NCBI GenBank assembly: GCA_017503735.1
Contig: JAFVSN010000052.1
Span: 62,001-126,000, forward strand
From: Lachnospiraceae bacterium
Lineage (GTDB): Bacteria > Bacillota > Clostridia > Lachnospirales > Lachnospiraceae
Reading direction: 5' to 3'
DNA length: 64,000 nt
The first letter of the stretch is position 1. Each line of letters opens with the position of its first letter. The notes beneath the pieces are model-generated. The model did not search any database and was not told the origin of the DNA. It worked only from the letters and a program-made list of their open reading frames with translations. The position numbers and the translations under genes were made by a program. Shown one piece after another: positions 9,571 through 18,049 of this stretch.

Positions 9571-10629
9571 ATGAAACAGAAAAGAAGAGGACGGCTGGAA
9601 TCCTTTGTGCTATTTCTTGCTACGATAGTGGCGGTAGGAGCGGCTTTGATTCTGTTTTTTGTTTACACGGGGACCGGGAAAAGGTTAACATCAAAAGTTG
9701 TTGCCGGATATTTACACGGAGCGGTAAAGTATGTAGGAGGAGAGAAAAAAACTCCGCCGGATGTGTACATGGGCACAGAGAATCCCAATTTGATTCCGGT
9801 AGAGGGGGAAGATGAGGATGAGGATGAAAAGGATACCGGGAAGGAAAAGGAATGTTATCATCTTTTATTGTTGGGAGAAGAAGCGTTAAAGGGAGTTCCG
9901 GGGAAAGGCAGAACGGATGCAATTCTATTGGCATCCATTCATGTAAGTCAGAAAAAAGTGGTGTTGACTTCGATTTTAAGAGATACTTATGTGGAACCGG
10001 AAGGCGTAGCACCTTGTAAAATTAATGCAGTATATGCAAAACAGGGAGTGCAGGGACTGTATCGTATTTTGTATGAGAAATTGGGGGTATGGCCGGACGG
10101 GTATTTGAAAGTAGGATTTGACAGTTTCGAAACGATTATTGATATGTTAGGCGGAGCAGAAGTGACGTTGACACAGGAAGAAGCAACGTATTTGAATACG
10201 CACGACTATATATCGAAAAAGGAATTCAGGAATGTGACGGCAGGGACACATGTGTTAAACGGGAATCAGGTATTGGGATATTGCCGGGTACGCTATGTTC
10301 CGAATTATAAGGGGACGAAACATGATTTCGGCCGGACAGAGCGTCAGCGCATGGTTATCAAAAATTTATTTGAACGGTATAAAGAAGCGGGACTTACAAA
10401 GTGGATAAAAATTGCAAAGGATGCATTGGGATATATTGAAACCGATATCAGTGAAGCAACATTGGAGGAATTGATTTATGTTGCGTATGATGGTAAGATA
10501 ATAACAGTAGAACAACGGCAACTTCCGGCAAAAGGCACCTATGAGTCGGCCGACAAAGGGAAAGTAACAAGTACGCTGGTAGTTGATTGGGAACAAAATA
10601 AAGCGCATTTTTGGGAAAATCTGAAATAA
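9571..10629 (+). CDS. LCP (LytR-CpsA-Psr) family cell-wall glycopolymer ligase
   Basis: LCP enzymes transfer undecaprenyl-linked glycopolymers (teichoic acids, capsule) onto peptidoglycan outside the membrane. This 352 aa protein has an N-terminal signal-anchor (about residues 9-31), an acidic linker rich in EDEDEDEK, then the LCP domain. The domain carries the Arg/Asp-containing motifs GRTDAILLASI and LTSILRDTYV, a DSFETIIDMLGG block and GYCRVRYVP with DFGRTERQR. The ATG at 9571 follows TTGGAGGGCG. A second LCP gene follows after 21 bases, so the two are a tandem duplication with different N-terminal regions. Confidence 0.93.
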   Translation: MKQKRRGRLESFVLFLATIVAVGAALILFFVYTGTGKRLTSKVVAGYLHGAVKYVGGEKKTPPDVYMGTENPNLIPVEGEDEDEDEKDTGKEKECYHLLLLGEEALKGVPGKGRTDAILLASIHVSQKKVVLTSILRDTYVEPEGVAPCKINAVYAKQGVQGLYRILYEKLGVWPDGYLKVGFDSFETIIDMLGGAEVTLTQEEATYLNTHDYISKKEFRNVTAGTHVLNGNQVLGYCRVRYVPNYKGTKHDFGRTERQRMVIKNLFERYKEAGLTKWIKIAKDALGYIETDISEATLEELIYVAYDGKIITVEQRQLPAKGTYESADKGKVTSTLVVDWEQNKAHFWENLK

Positions 10630-10650
10630 AAAGAGAAGGTGGAACGGAAC

Positions 10651-12096
10651 ATGGATGAAGAAAAGAAGTCTTTATTTGACGGATTTGAAACGGACGAGGA
10701 AACAGGAGAAGTCATTATTCCGAGAGCTTCTGTGGGCGTTGTACGGGATGAAGTCCATAAGGAAAACGATGCAGAAGGTGAAGCGTCTCAGGATGTGGCA
10801 TACATACCGGTGGAATTAGACGCAGAGGAACTTCCGGAACTTCAATTCGATTTTGAGTTCGGAGAAGAAGAATTTGCGGATCCGGCACAGGATGAAGCGG
10901 AAGAAGAAACGATTTTGCAAAGTATTGACGAGGCACTTGCGGCACAAATGACCGTCAGTCTCGGCCCGGTGGAAGAAACGGTTACAGAAAAAAAGCCAAG
11001 ACGGAAATCTGTTTGGAACCGGATTCCGTTGTGGCTTCGAATTGCCATGATTACCTTGGGAACGCTTTGTTTGTCTTTGGTACTATTGGTTGGAACAAAG
11101 CCGGGACGAAAAATTATCTACAGTATTGTGGCGGAGTACATTGCGGGAGAAGTAACCAGACCGGATGATGACACACCGGCACCGACAACGGAACCGAATA
11201 CGCAGAATCCGAATCAGCCGACGAAAGCACCGGTAAATCAGGGAGAGGATAAGGAGAATCCGGACAAAACAGATTTGCCGGTAAGAGAACCGCGCAAGGA
11301 AGATTATGTGTATAATATTTTACTGGTTGGTGAAGAATCGTTACCGCAATTTGCCGGTAGCCGTTCCGATACTATGATATTGATTTCGGTGAATTCCAGA
11401 GATAAAAAGATCGGAATGACCTCTTTGATGCGTGATATGTATGTGGAGATTCCGGGGTACTCCGATCACAAGCTGAATGCTGCATATTCCTACGGGGGAA
11501 TGCCTCTGTTGATTGATACCATTGAGTTAAATCTCCGGATAAAGATTGACGGATATGTCAAAGTAGGCTTTGACAGCTTTGAATGGATTGTGGATCGCCT
11601 CGGAGGGGTGGAGATTACCTTGACGGCGGAAGAGGCGGCATATTTACGGAAAACAGACTATATCAGTAACCCGGCATATCGGAATGTAGTTGCCGGAAAC
11701 CAGTTAATGAACGGAAATCAGGTATTGGGATATTGCCGTGTGCGTTATGTTCCGACGGCAAACGGTACGTATAGCGATTTCGGACGTACCGAGCGTCAGA
11801 GAACTGTCCTTACGAAGATTTTTAATTCTTACAAAAATGAGGGTGTTCTTAAATTGTTGTCTCTGATTAATGATTGTCTTCCGAGGGTAACGACGGATAT
11901 TTCGAAAGAAGATATGCAGAAGTTATTGGAGAATGTTGTGGAAGATCGCATCTTGACCCTGGAGACATTCCGTGTTCCGGTTAAGGGAATGTTTGAAAGT
12001 GCACGTCTGGGAGAAGGAATCGGAGAAGTTATTATAGTACATTGGGAGTCGAATATAAAAGAACTTTACTCTTTTGTGTTTGGCGATGAGGAATAA
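10651..12096 (+). CDS. LCP family cell-wall glycopolymer ligase with long cytoplasmic region
   Basis: Second LCP protein, 481 aa. Residues 1-~125 form an unusually long, very acidic cytoplasmic region. A transmembrane helix follows (about 131-150), then a Pro/Thr/Asn-rich extracellular spacer, then the LCP domain with SRSDTMILISVN, MTSLMRDMYVEI, DSFEWIVDRLGG, GYCRVRYVP and DFGRTERQR. The start is the ATG at 10651 behind GAAGGTGG (10635-10642) rather than the GTG at 10639. The two neighbouring LCP domains match closely, including identical GYCRVRYVP and FGRTERQR blocks, which indicates tandem duplication. Which polymer each attaches is not visible here. Confidence 0.93.
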   Translation: MDEEKKSLFDGFETDEETGEVIIPRASVGVVRDEVHKENDAEGEASQDVAYIPVELDAEELPELQFDFEFGEEEFADPAQDEAEEETILQSIDEALAAQMTVSLGPVEETVTEKKPRRKSVWNRIPLWLRIAMITLGTLCLSLVLLVGTKPGRKIIYSIVAEYIAGEVTRPDDDTPAPTTEPNTQNPNQPTKAPVNQGEDKENPDKTDLPVREPRKEDYVYNILLVGEESLPQFAGSRSDTMILISVNSRDKKIGMTSLMRDMYVEIPGYSDHKLNAAYSYGGMPLLIDTIELNLRIKIDGYVKVGFDSFEWIVDRLGGVEITLTAEEAAYLRKTDYISNPAYRNVVAGNQLMNGNQVLGYCRVRYVPTANGTYSDFGRTERQRTVLTKIFNSYKNEGVLKLLSLINDCLPRVTTDISKEDMQKLLENVVEDRILTLETFRVPVKGMFESARLGEGIGEVIIVHWESNIKELYSFVFGDEE

Positions 12097-12136
12097 GGAA
12101 CAGGGTTTTGTAATCGGGTTTACGAGGAGGTAGCGG

Positions 12137-12940
12137 ATGGAAATTCAGCTTTGGAGAGAATTGTTGGAGCCTTATGCATTGGCGGTAGATGAAATTGTAG
12201 TGAAGTTTGAACATCTGATTGATGCATATCGGAAAAGCGGAAATTACTCTCCGGTAGAACAGGTAAAAGGCAGATTAAAATCTATTTCCAGCATTTTGGA
12301 AAAATGCCAGAAAAAAGGAATTGCATTTGAAGAGTTTGAAACACATATTGAGGATATTGCGGGAATTCGTATTATTTGTCAGTTTACCGAGGATATCTAT
12401 AAAGTGGTAGATATCATTAAAAACCGTGCGGATATGCAGGTAAAAGAAGAGAAGGATTACATCGAACATGCAAAGAAGAGCGGTTATCGCAGTTACCATA
12501 TGATTGTACAATATACGGTAGAGACTTTGCGGGGACCGAAAGTATTACATGTAGAGATTCAGATTCGTACTTTGGCGATGAATTTCTGGGCAACCATTGA
12601 GCATTCTTTGCAGTATAAGTATAAGAAGAATATGCCGGAAAACTTAAGACAGCGTCTTCTTAATGCAGCGGAGGCAATCGGTGTATTGGATGAGGAAATG
12701 GCATCCGTCCGGGAAGAAATTATGGATGCACAGAATTCGTTTAATCACAATGCAAGATTAGTGGCGGATATTTTAACTAATATTCAGAATCTGTATAAAG
12801 TGGCAAACAAAAAAGAAGTAGTAAAAATTCAGGATGAATTTTTCCGTGTCTATCAAGAGGGAGACCTTGCGCAACTGGAACGTTTCAGTAAGGAACTGGA
12901 TGTGATTGCGGAAGGATATCGGGCCCAGAGTTTGCGCTAG
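12137..12940 (+). CDS. relQ: Small alarmone synthetase, RelQ/YjbM type (GTP pyrophosphokinase)
   Basis: A 267 aa RelA/SpoT synthetase-domain protein that makes (p)ppGpp from ATP and GTP/GDP. The family motifs are present: GRLKSISSILEK, EDIAGIRIICQF, KKSGYRSYHMIV and EIQIRTLAMNFWATIEHSLQYK. There is no HD hydrolase, TGS or ACT domain, so it is a synthetase-only (SAS) enzyme. It is about 50 residues longer than Bacillus RelQ (211 aa), because of a helical C-terminal tail. GAGGAGGTAG precedes the ATG at 12137. Confidence 0.92.
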   Translation: MEIQLWRELLEPYALAVDEIVVKFEHLIDAYRKSGNYSPVEQVKGRLKSISSILEKCQKKGIAFEEFETHIEDIAGIRIICQFTEDIYKVVDIIKNRADMQVKEEKDYIEHAKKSGYRSYHMIVQYTVETLRGPKVLHVEIQIRTLAMNFWATIEHSLQYKYKKNMPENLRQRLLNAAEAIGVLDEEMASVREEIMDAQNSFNHNARLVADILTNIQNLYKVANKKEVVKIQDEFFRVYQEGDLAQLERFSKELDVIAEGYRAQSLR

Positions 12941-12968
12941 AGAGAATGAAAGATTCGAGGAGGACGGT

Positions 12969-14345
12969 ATGGCGATTCAATTACCGGAGCGGTTTGAGAA
13001 AAGGATGAGGGAACTTCTCGGAGCCGAGTACGAGGCGTTTGAAAAAGGGTATGACGCCGAACATGCGGCAGGACTGCGCGTGAATACAATGAAATTATCC
13101 CCGGAAAAATTTGAAACAATTGCACCGGTGGCGGTGCGAAAAATTCCGTGGGTGAAAAACGGATTTTACTATAATGCGGATGTGGAGCAACCGGCAAAAC
13201 ATCCGTATTATTTTGCCGGGTTGTATTATATTCAGGAACCGAGTGCAATGACACCGGCTGCTGTGTTACCGGTGGCACCGGGAGAACGGGTACTGGATTT
13301 GTGTGCGGCACCGGGAGGAAAGAGTACGGAACTTGCGGCAAAACTATGCGGAGAAGGTGTATTGGTATCCAATGATATCAGTAATTCCAGAGCGAAAGCG
13401 CTCCTTAAAAACCTGGAGTTGTTCGGAACGAAAAATGCGGTGATTGTCAGCGAACCTCCGGCAAAATTGGCGGAACGGTTTACCGGATACTTTGATAAAA
13501 TACTGGTAGACGCGCCGTGTTCCGGAGAGGGGATGTTTCGCAAGAGTCCTGCAATTATGAAAAATTGGGAACAGTACGGCGTGGAGTATTATCAAAAACT
13601 GCAGAGGGAGATTTTACCTTCGGCGGTGAAAATGCTTCGTCCGGGAGGGATGCTTTTGTATTCTACCTGTACTTTTTCGCCGGAGGAAGATGAGGATACG
13701 CTGGCTTTTTTACTTCGGGAGTACCCGGAGCTTTCCGTGGTGGATTCACCGCTTTCTTACGAAGGTTTTGCACCGGGACGACCGGAATGGGTGAACGGAC
13801 CGGAAGAGATAAAAAAAGCAATTCGTATCTGGCCGCACCGGTTGGAAGGGGAAGGACATTTTGTGGCGTTGCTTCAGAAGTCGGAGACGGCGCAATGTAT
13901 CCCGTATACGACAGAACGGGTGCGCCCGGCAAAAATATCCGAGGAAGCGCAAGCCTTTTTGGAACGATTGAAACTAACGTTAGCTCCGGAGCGGATTGTT
14001 GCCAGGGAAGAACGTTTGTATTATTTGCCGGAAAATTTACCGGATTTATCCGGACTTCGGATTTTACGTTCCGGTCTTTTGTTGGGAGAGATGAAAAAGA
14101 ACCGGTTTGAACCGAGTCAGGCACTGGCCTGTGCCCTAAAGGCAGAAGAATACGATAATTGCTATAATCTGATCGCAGAGGACGAAGATGTAATTCGTTA
14201 TTTAAAGTGTGAAACGATTGATGCAAAAGCATCCGTGAAGAACGGGTTTGTACTGGTATGTGTGGATGGCTATCCTCTCGGTTGGGGAAAGGCCGCAAAC
14301 GGTGTCATTAAGAATAAATACCTTGCCGGATGGCGGATGATGTAG
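12969..14345 (+). CDS. RsmF/RsmB-type rRNA (cytosine-5) methyltransferase
   Basis: A 458 aa SAM-dependent RNA m5C methyltransferase of the NOL1/NOP2/Sun family. The SAM-binding motif is VLDLCAAPGGKSTELA. The two catalytic cysteines lie in LVDAPCSGEGMF and LYSTCTFSPEEDE. A C-terminal region (about 310-458) fits the extra PUA-like RNA-binding module of RsmF-like Firmicutes proteins. The start was moved to the ATG at 12969 because CGAGGAGG (12956-12963) precedes it; the longer frame reaching 12906 overlaps relQ. Confidence 0.92.
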   Translation: MAIQLPERFEKRMRELLGAEYEAFEKGYDAEHAAGLRVNTMKLSPEKFETIAPVAVRKIPWVKNGFYYNADVEQPAKHPYYFAGLYYIQEPSAMTPAAVLPVAPGERVLDLCAAPGGKSTELAAKLCGEGVLVSNDISNSRAKALLKNLELFGTKNAVIVSEPPAKLAERFTGYFDKILVDAPCSGEGMFRKSPAIMKNWEQYGVEYYQKLQREILPSAVKMLRPGGMLLYSTCTFSPEEDEDTLAFLLREYPELSVVDSPLSYEGFAPGRPEWVNGPEEIKKAIRIWPHRLEGEGHFVALLQKSETAQCIPYTTERVRPAKISEEAQAFLERLKLTLAPERIVAREERLYYLPENLPDLSGLRILRSGLLLGEMKKNRFEPSQALACALKAEEYDNCYNLIAEDEDVIRYLKCETIDAKASVKNGFVLVCVDGYPLGWGKAANGVIKNKYLAGWRMM

Positions 14346-14354
14346 GAGGATAAG

Positions 14355-15107
14355 ATGCGGTTAGATAAACTGGTGGCGGAACTGACCGGAATGACCCGGT
14401 CCCAGGCAAGGGATGTAATCGTAAAGGGCAGAGTCTGCGTAAACGGAGAAGTGAATAAGACGACCGCAGAACAGGTAAAGGAAGACAGTGATGTTTTGAC
14501 CTTAGACGGGAAGAGATTGACCTTTCAAAAGTTTGTGTATTATATGTTACATAAGCCGGCAGGAACGGTTTCGGCAACACAGGATAAGGATGCCAAGACC
14601 GTATTGTCTCTTTTAACGGAAGAGGATCGGAAGCGACGGAATTTGTTTCCGGTAGGACGTTTGGATAAGGATACGGAGGGACTTTTGTTTTTGACCGATG
14701 ACGGAATGTTGTCTCATAAATTGATTTCTCCGAAGAAGCACGCGGACAAGTTGTATTTTGCAAAGCTTGCGCGGGAGATTACCGAAGAGGATATTAAGTT
14801 GTTTGCTTCCGGTATGAAGGTTGATGAGGAATTAACGGCAATGCCGGCGGAATTACGAAGACTTAGTGAGACGGAATTTTCCGGATTTTTACCGTCGGGA
14901 GGGTTTGCTGCGGCGGTAACTTTGCAGGAAGGAAAGTTTCATCAGGTAAAGCGGATGTTTGCGGCCACCGGAAATGAGGTGTTATACTTAAAGCGTATGG
15001 CAATGGGCGGTGTACGTCTGGATGAGTCGTTGGCACCGGGAGCATACCGGTCGCTTACAGAAGAAGAATTGCGTACATTACAGGATAGCGTAAGGAGTGA
15101 GGGATAA
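14355..15107 (+). CDS. 16S rRNA pseudouridine synthase, RsuA/RluB family
   Basis: A 250 aa pseudouridine synthase. Residues 1-~60 are an S4 RNA-binding domain (MRLDKLVAELTGMTRSQARD). The catalytic domain follows, with the active Asp in GRLDKDTEGLLFLTDDG and the closing KFHQVKRMFAATGNEV motif. Length and the single S4 domain fit the RsuA/RluB/RluE branch; the exact rRNA position modified cannot be assigned. It lies 9 bases after the RsmF-like gene, suggesting a small rRNA-modification operon. Confidence 0.92.
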   Translation: MRLDKLVAELTGMTRSQARDVIVKGRVCVNGEVNKTTAEQVKEDSDVLTLDGKRLTFQKFVYYMLHKPAGTVSATQDKDAKTVLSLLTEEDRKRRNLFPVGRLDKDTEGLLFLTDDGMLSHKLISPKKHADKLYFAKLAREITEEDIKLFASGMKVDEELTAMPAELRRLSETEFSGFLPSGGFAAAVTLQEGKFHQVKRMFAATGNEVLYLKRMAMGGVRLDESLAPGAYRSLTEEELRTLQDSVRSEG

Positions 15108-15108
15108 C

Positions 15109-15756
15109 GTGTTAGAAGGAATTAATGCGGTTATTTTTGATTTGGACGGTACGGTGGTGGATTCTATGTGGATGTGGGAAGCCATTGATATTGAATATCT
15201 GGCCAGATTCGGGATTCCGCTTCCGCCGGATTTGCAGAAAAAGATTTCCGGCATGAGTTTTCGGGAAACTGCGGTATATTTTAAAGAAACCTTTGGTATT
15301 CCGGATAGTTTGGAAAAAATAAAATCCGACTGGAACGAGATGGCAATGGATAAATATTGTAATGAAGTCGGATTAAAACCGGGGGTACTGGAGTTTTTAA
15401 AACAACTAAAAGAACGGGGAATTAAGACCGGGATTGCCACCAGCAACTCAAAAGAATTGGCGATGGCTGTGCTTGCGGCGTTGGGGCTTTTGCCTTATTT
15501 TGATGAGGTGCATATGTCCTGTGAAGTAAAGACAGGAAAACCGGCACCGGATATTTATCTTTTGGTTGCGGAGTATCTGGGAGTTGCAGCAGAGCAGTGT
15601 CTGGTGTTTGAGGATATTCCGGAAGGGATTCAGGCCGGCAAGGCGGCCGGTATGAGGGTATGCGGTGTGGAGGATGATTTTTCCGCGGCATACAGGGATG
15701 AGAAGAAACAATTGGCGGATTATTATATAAGCCATTATAACGAAGTGGTTTGGTAA
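15109..15756 (+). CDS. HAD-superfamily hydrolase (phosphatase/beta-phosphoglucomutase-like)
   Basis: A 215 aa haloacid-dehalogenase enzyme of the subclass with a small helical cap. Motif I is FDLDGTVVDS, motif II IATSNS, motif III is in CEVKTGKPAPDIY, and motif IV is EDIPEGIQAG. These give a complete active site for phosphoester hydrolysis or a phosphomutase. The start is the GTG at 15109, one base after the rsuA-like stop and behind AAGGAGTGAGGG; the longer GTG at 15097 would overlap the previous gene. Substrate unknown. Confidence 0.88.
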   Translation: MLEGINAVIFDLDGTVVDSMWMWEAIDIEYLARFGIPLPPDLQKKISGMSFRETAVYFKETFGIPDSLEKIKSDWNEMAMDKYCNEVGLKPGVLEFLKQLKERGIKTGIATSNSKELAMAVLAALGLLPYFDEVHMSCEVKTGKPAPDIYLLVAEYLGVAAEQCLVFEDIPEGIQAGKAAGMRVCGVEDDFSAAYRDEKKQLADYYISHYNEVVW

Positions 15757-15767
15757 GGAGTGACAGA

Positions 15768-16334
15768 ATGAAGCAGGTAGAACGTTGTGAATACGGACGC
15801 ATCAACGCACAGAAGAGAAAGTATTTATTCAGTGTGCTTTTCATGATTGCAATCGGTGTGGCCATATTTGTTTTGGGGCTTTTCCTAAATAAATTTGATA
15901 AGAGAAATATTTTTACTGTGGTGGCCGTTTTATTTGTTTTGCCGATGGCACGGTATTTGTCTACTTTGATTGTGATTATGGCTTATAAAACACCGGACAA
16001 AGCATTGTATGAAAAGGTAAAGGGTGCGGTTCCGGAGGGAAGCATTCTGCTTTCCGATTATTTGTTTTCTTCTCCGGAGCGTGCCATGGGAATGTCTTTT
16101 TTTGTGCTTACGGGAAACGAGTTAATCGGTCTTGCTGCCGGTGAGAAAGAAAAGACAGAAAAAATAACAGGGTATCTGAGCGCGGAACTGAAACGAAGGG
16201 GGATTCCGGGAAAGGTTACGGTTCATAAAGAACAGGAAAAATTCTTTTCGGCATTGAAAAAGATTGAAACAGCAACAAGAACAGAAGAAGAAATGCAGGA
16301 GTTGGTAGACTTTTTACGTTCTTTGGCAGTATAA
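15768..16334 (+). CDS. Membrane protein of unknown function (two TM helices)
   Basis: A 188 aa protein not matched to a named family. Two hydrophobic helices (about residues 22-41 and 48-71) are followed by a ~115-residue soluble, charged C-terminal domain with a mixed alpha/beta pattern and a Glu-rich end. The ATG at 15768 follows AAGGAG at 15755-15760, and the gene begins 11 bases after the HAD gene, so it is probably co-transcribed with the surrounding RNA-modification genes. No catalytic motif is visible. Confidence 0.75.
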   Translation: MKQVERCEYGRINAQKRKYLFSVLFMIAIGVAIFVLGLFLNKFDKRNIFTVVAVLFVLPMARYLSTLIVIMAYKTPDKALYEKVKGAVPEGSILLSDYLFSSPERAMGMSFFVLTGNELIGLAAGEKEKTEKITGYLSAELKRRGIPGKVTVHKEQEKFFSALKKIETATRTEEEMQELVDFLRSLAV

Positions 16335-16362
16335 CGGGACGAGCATATAAGGCAGGAAAAAT

Positions 16363-17379
16363 ATGAAAAAGATAGTAGTTTCAAAAAACGAGGCCGGACA
16401 AAAACTGATAAAACTTCTTACGAAATATTTGAATGCGGCACCACAGAGTTTTTTACATAAGATGTTGCGGAAGAAAAATATTACATTAAACGGGAAGAAA
16501 GCAGACGGTTCGGAACTTTTATGTGAAACAGATGAGGTTTGCTTGTTTTTGTCAGAGGATACGATTTTATCGTTTCAAGGGAAAAAGACAGAAAATACAA
16601 CCGCTACAGAACAAAGGGGTATTGTAAAAAAACCGAGGGAAGCATCCGAAATCCGTGTCGTATACGAAGACGAGGATGTTTTGATTTTGAATAAACCGGC
16701 CGGGGTCCTTTCTCAAAAGGCATCATCGGAGGATTATTCTTTAAACGAGTGGGTGCTTGAATATTTACTGGAACAGGGAAGTTTGCGAGAGGAAGATTTG
16801 CAAACCTTTCGCCCGGGGGTATGCAATCGTCTGGACCGGAATACCAGTGGACTGATAACAGCAGGAAAAAGTCTGGCCGGCTTACAGACGCTATCCGCTT
16901 TATTTAAAGAACGGACGGTGCATAAGGATTACCTTTGTATTGTATGCGGTCAGGTAAAGGGCAGCAGCCGGTTGCGCGGGTATTTGGAGAAAGATGTTCG
17001 TACCAATAAAGTTACGGTAAAAATGGAACGGTGTTCCGAGGACGGCACTTATATTGAAACGGAATATACACCGGTAAAAACGAACGGAACGTATACCTTG
17101 TTGAAGGTTCGTTTGATTACCGGAAAAACCCATCAAATTCGTGCACATCTTGCATCGGTAGGGCATCCGCTTGTGGGAGATGTCAAGTACGGAAATCCGA
17201 CAACGAATACAGAATTCCGGGAAAGATTCGGTTTGAAAAATCAGTTACTGCATGCGGCTTATTTGGAGTTTCCGCATGAAATGTCCGGATGTAAGCAACT
17301 TTCCGGAAAAAAGATTCAGGCACCGGTACCGAAGGCGTTTGAACGGATTGCCAAGGAATTGGGCGTATACAGAGGTTGA
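16363..17379 (+). CDS. RluA-family pseudouridine synthase (RluC/RluD-like)
   Basis: A 338 aa 23S rRNA (or tRNA) pseudouridine synthase. An S4-like N-terminal domain (about 12-70; FLHKMLRKKNITLNGKK) is followed by the catalytic domain starting near DVLILNKPAGVLSQK. The catalytic Asp lies in CNRLDRNTSGLI, and the C-terminal KTHQIRAHLASVGHPLVGD motif is intact. This architecture and length match RluC/RluD. The target uridines cannot be read from the sequence. Confidence 0.92.
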   Translation: MKKIVVSKNEAGQKLIKLLTKYLNAAPQSFLHKMLRKKNITLNGKKADGSELLCETDEVCLFLSEDTILSFQGKKTENTTATEQRGIVKKPREASEIRVVYEDEDVLILNKPAGVLSQKASSEDYSLNEWVLEYLLEQGSLREEDLQTFRPGVCNRLDRNTSGLITAGKSLAGLQTLSALFKERTVHKDYLCIVCGQVKGSSRLRGYLEKDVRTNKVTVKMERCSEDGTYIETEYTPVKTNGTYTLLKVRLITGKTHQIRAHLASVGHPLVGDVKYGNPTTNTEFRERFGLKNQLLHAAYLEFPHEMSGCKQLSGKKIQAPVPKAFERIAKELGVYRG

Positions 17380-17400
17380 TGTCGACGGAAAGGAGCGTTT

Positions 17401-17946
17401 ATGGGAGAATGGAATTCCAGAGGCCTGCGGGGGTCTGCATTTGAAGAATTGATTAATTTGACCAATGAGCGATACCGGGAGCTGGGCCTTGCTCTCATAC
17501 AGAAGGTACCGACACCGATTACGCCGATTGAAATCGACCAGAAAACCAGACATATTACGTTAGCTTATTTCGAAAAGAAAAGTACAGTGGATTACATCGG
17601 TGCAATTCAAGGGATTCCGGTATGTTTTGATGCAAAGGAATGTGCGGAAGATACGTTTGCATTGCAGAATGTGCACGAGCATCAGTTTGAGTTTATGGAA
17701 GCCTTTGAAAAACAAGAAGGAATCGCATTTCTTTTAATTTATTATACAGCAAAGGAGCAGTGCTATTATTTGCGGTTTGAAAAATTAAAGGAATTTTATG
17801 AAAGAATGCGTCAGGGAGGAAGAAAAAGTTTCCGCTTGGAAGAAACAGAACATTCCTTTTTTCTTCCGAAAGGGAAAAGTGTTCCGGTTCCGTATTTGGA
17901 GGGAGTGCAGTTAGATTTGGCAATCAGAGATGAGAAAGACATTTGA
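17401..17946 (+). CDS. recU: Holliday junction resolvase RecU
   Basis: A 181 aa RecU-type nuclease that resolves Holliday junctions in Firmicutes. The restriction-endonuclease-like core is visible: an RG-x-FEELI helix near residues 8-18, then the Asp-x(n)-Asp/Glu-x-Lys metal site with VDYIGAIQGIPVCFDAKE, followed by HEHQFEFMEAFEKQEGIAFLLIYY. The usual neighbour ponA (PBP1) is not next to it here. AAAGGAGCG precedes the ATG. It is the last gene before a promoter and a change of theme. Confidence 0.93.
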   Translation: MGEWNSRGLRGSAFEELINLTNERYRELGLALIQKVPTPITPIEIDQKTRHITLAYFEKKSTVDYIGAIQGIPVCFDAKECAEDTFALQNVHEHQFEFMEAFEKQEGIAFLLIYYTAKEQCYYLRFEKLKEFYERMRQGGRKSFRLEETEHSFFLPKGKSVPVPYLEGVQLDLAIRDEKDI

Positions 17947-17953
17947 TAATTTC

Positions 17954-17982
17954 TTGACATGAATGGTAAATTAGAGTAAAAT
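17954..17982 (+). promoter_or_regulatory. Sigma-A promoter of the zinc-ribbon protein gene
   Basis: TTGACA (17954-17959), a 17-base spacer, then TAAAAT (17977-17982). This is close to the housekeeping consensus, and the ATG it serves is at 18050. Confidence 0.8.
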
Positions 17983-18049
17983 AAATAAGTGGTGTGAACC
18001 AAAGAACGTGTACACTTGTTATTTACAGATAACAAAGAAGGAGGAAGCT

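Noticed and set aside
9543-9815. ORF of 90 codons overlapping the first LCP gene in another frame
   Set aside because: Its end is Arg/Gly-rich and it reads through the LCP coding sequence; the LCP start has the proper ribosome binding site.
13663-14298. Minus-strand ORF of 211 codons opposite the RsmF-like gene
   Set aside because: Pro/Arg/Ser-rich shadow of a conserved coding gene, with no ribosome binding site or family motif.
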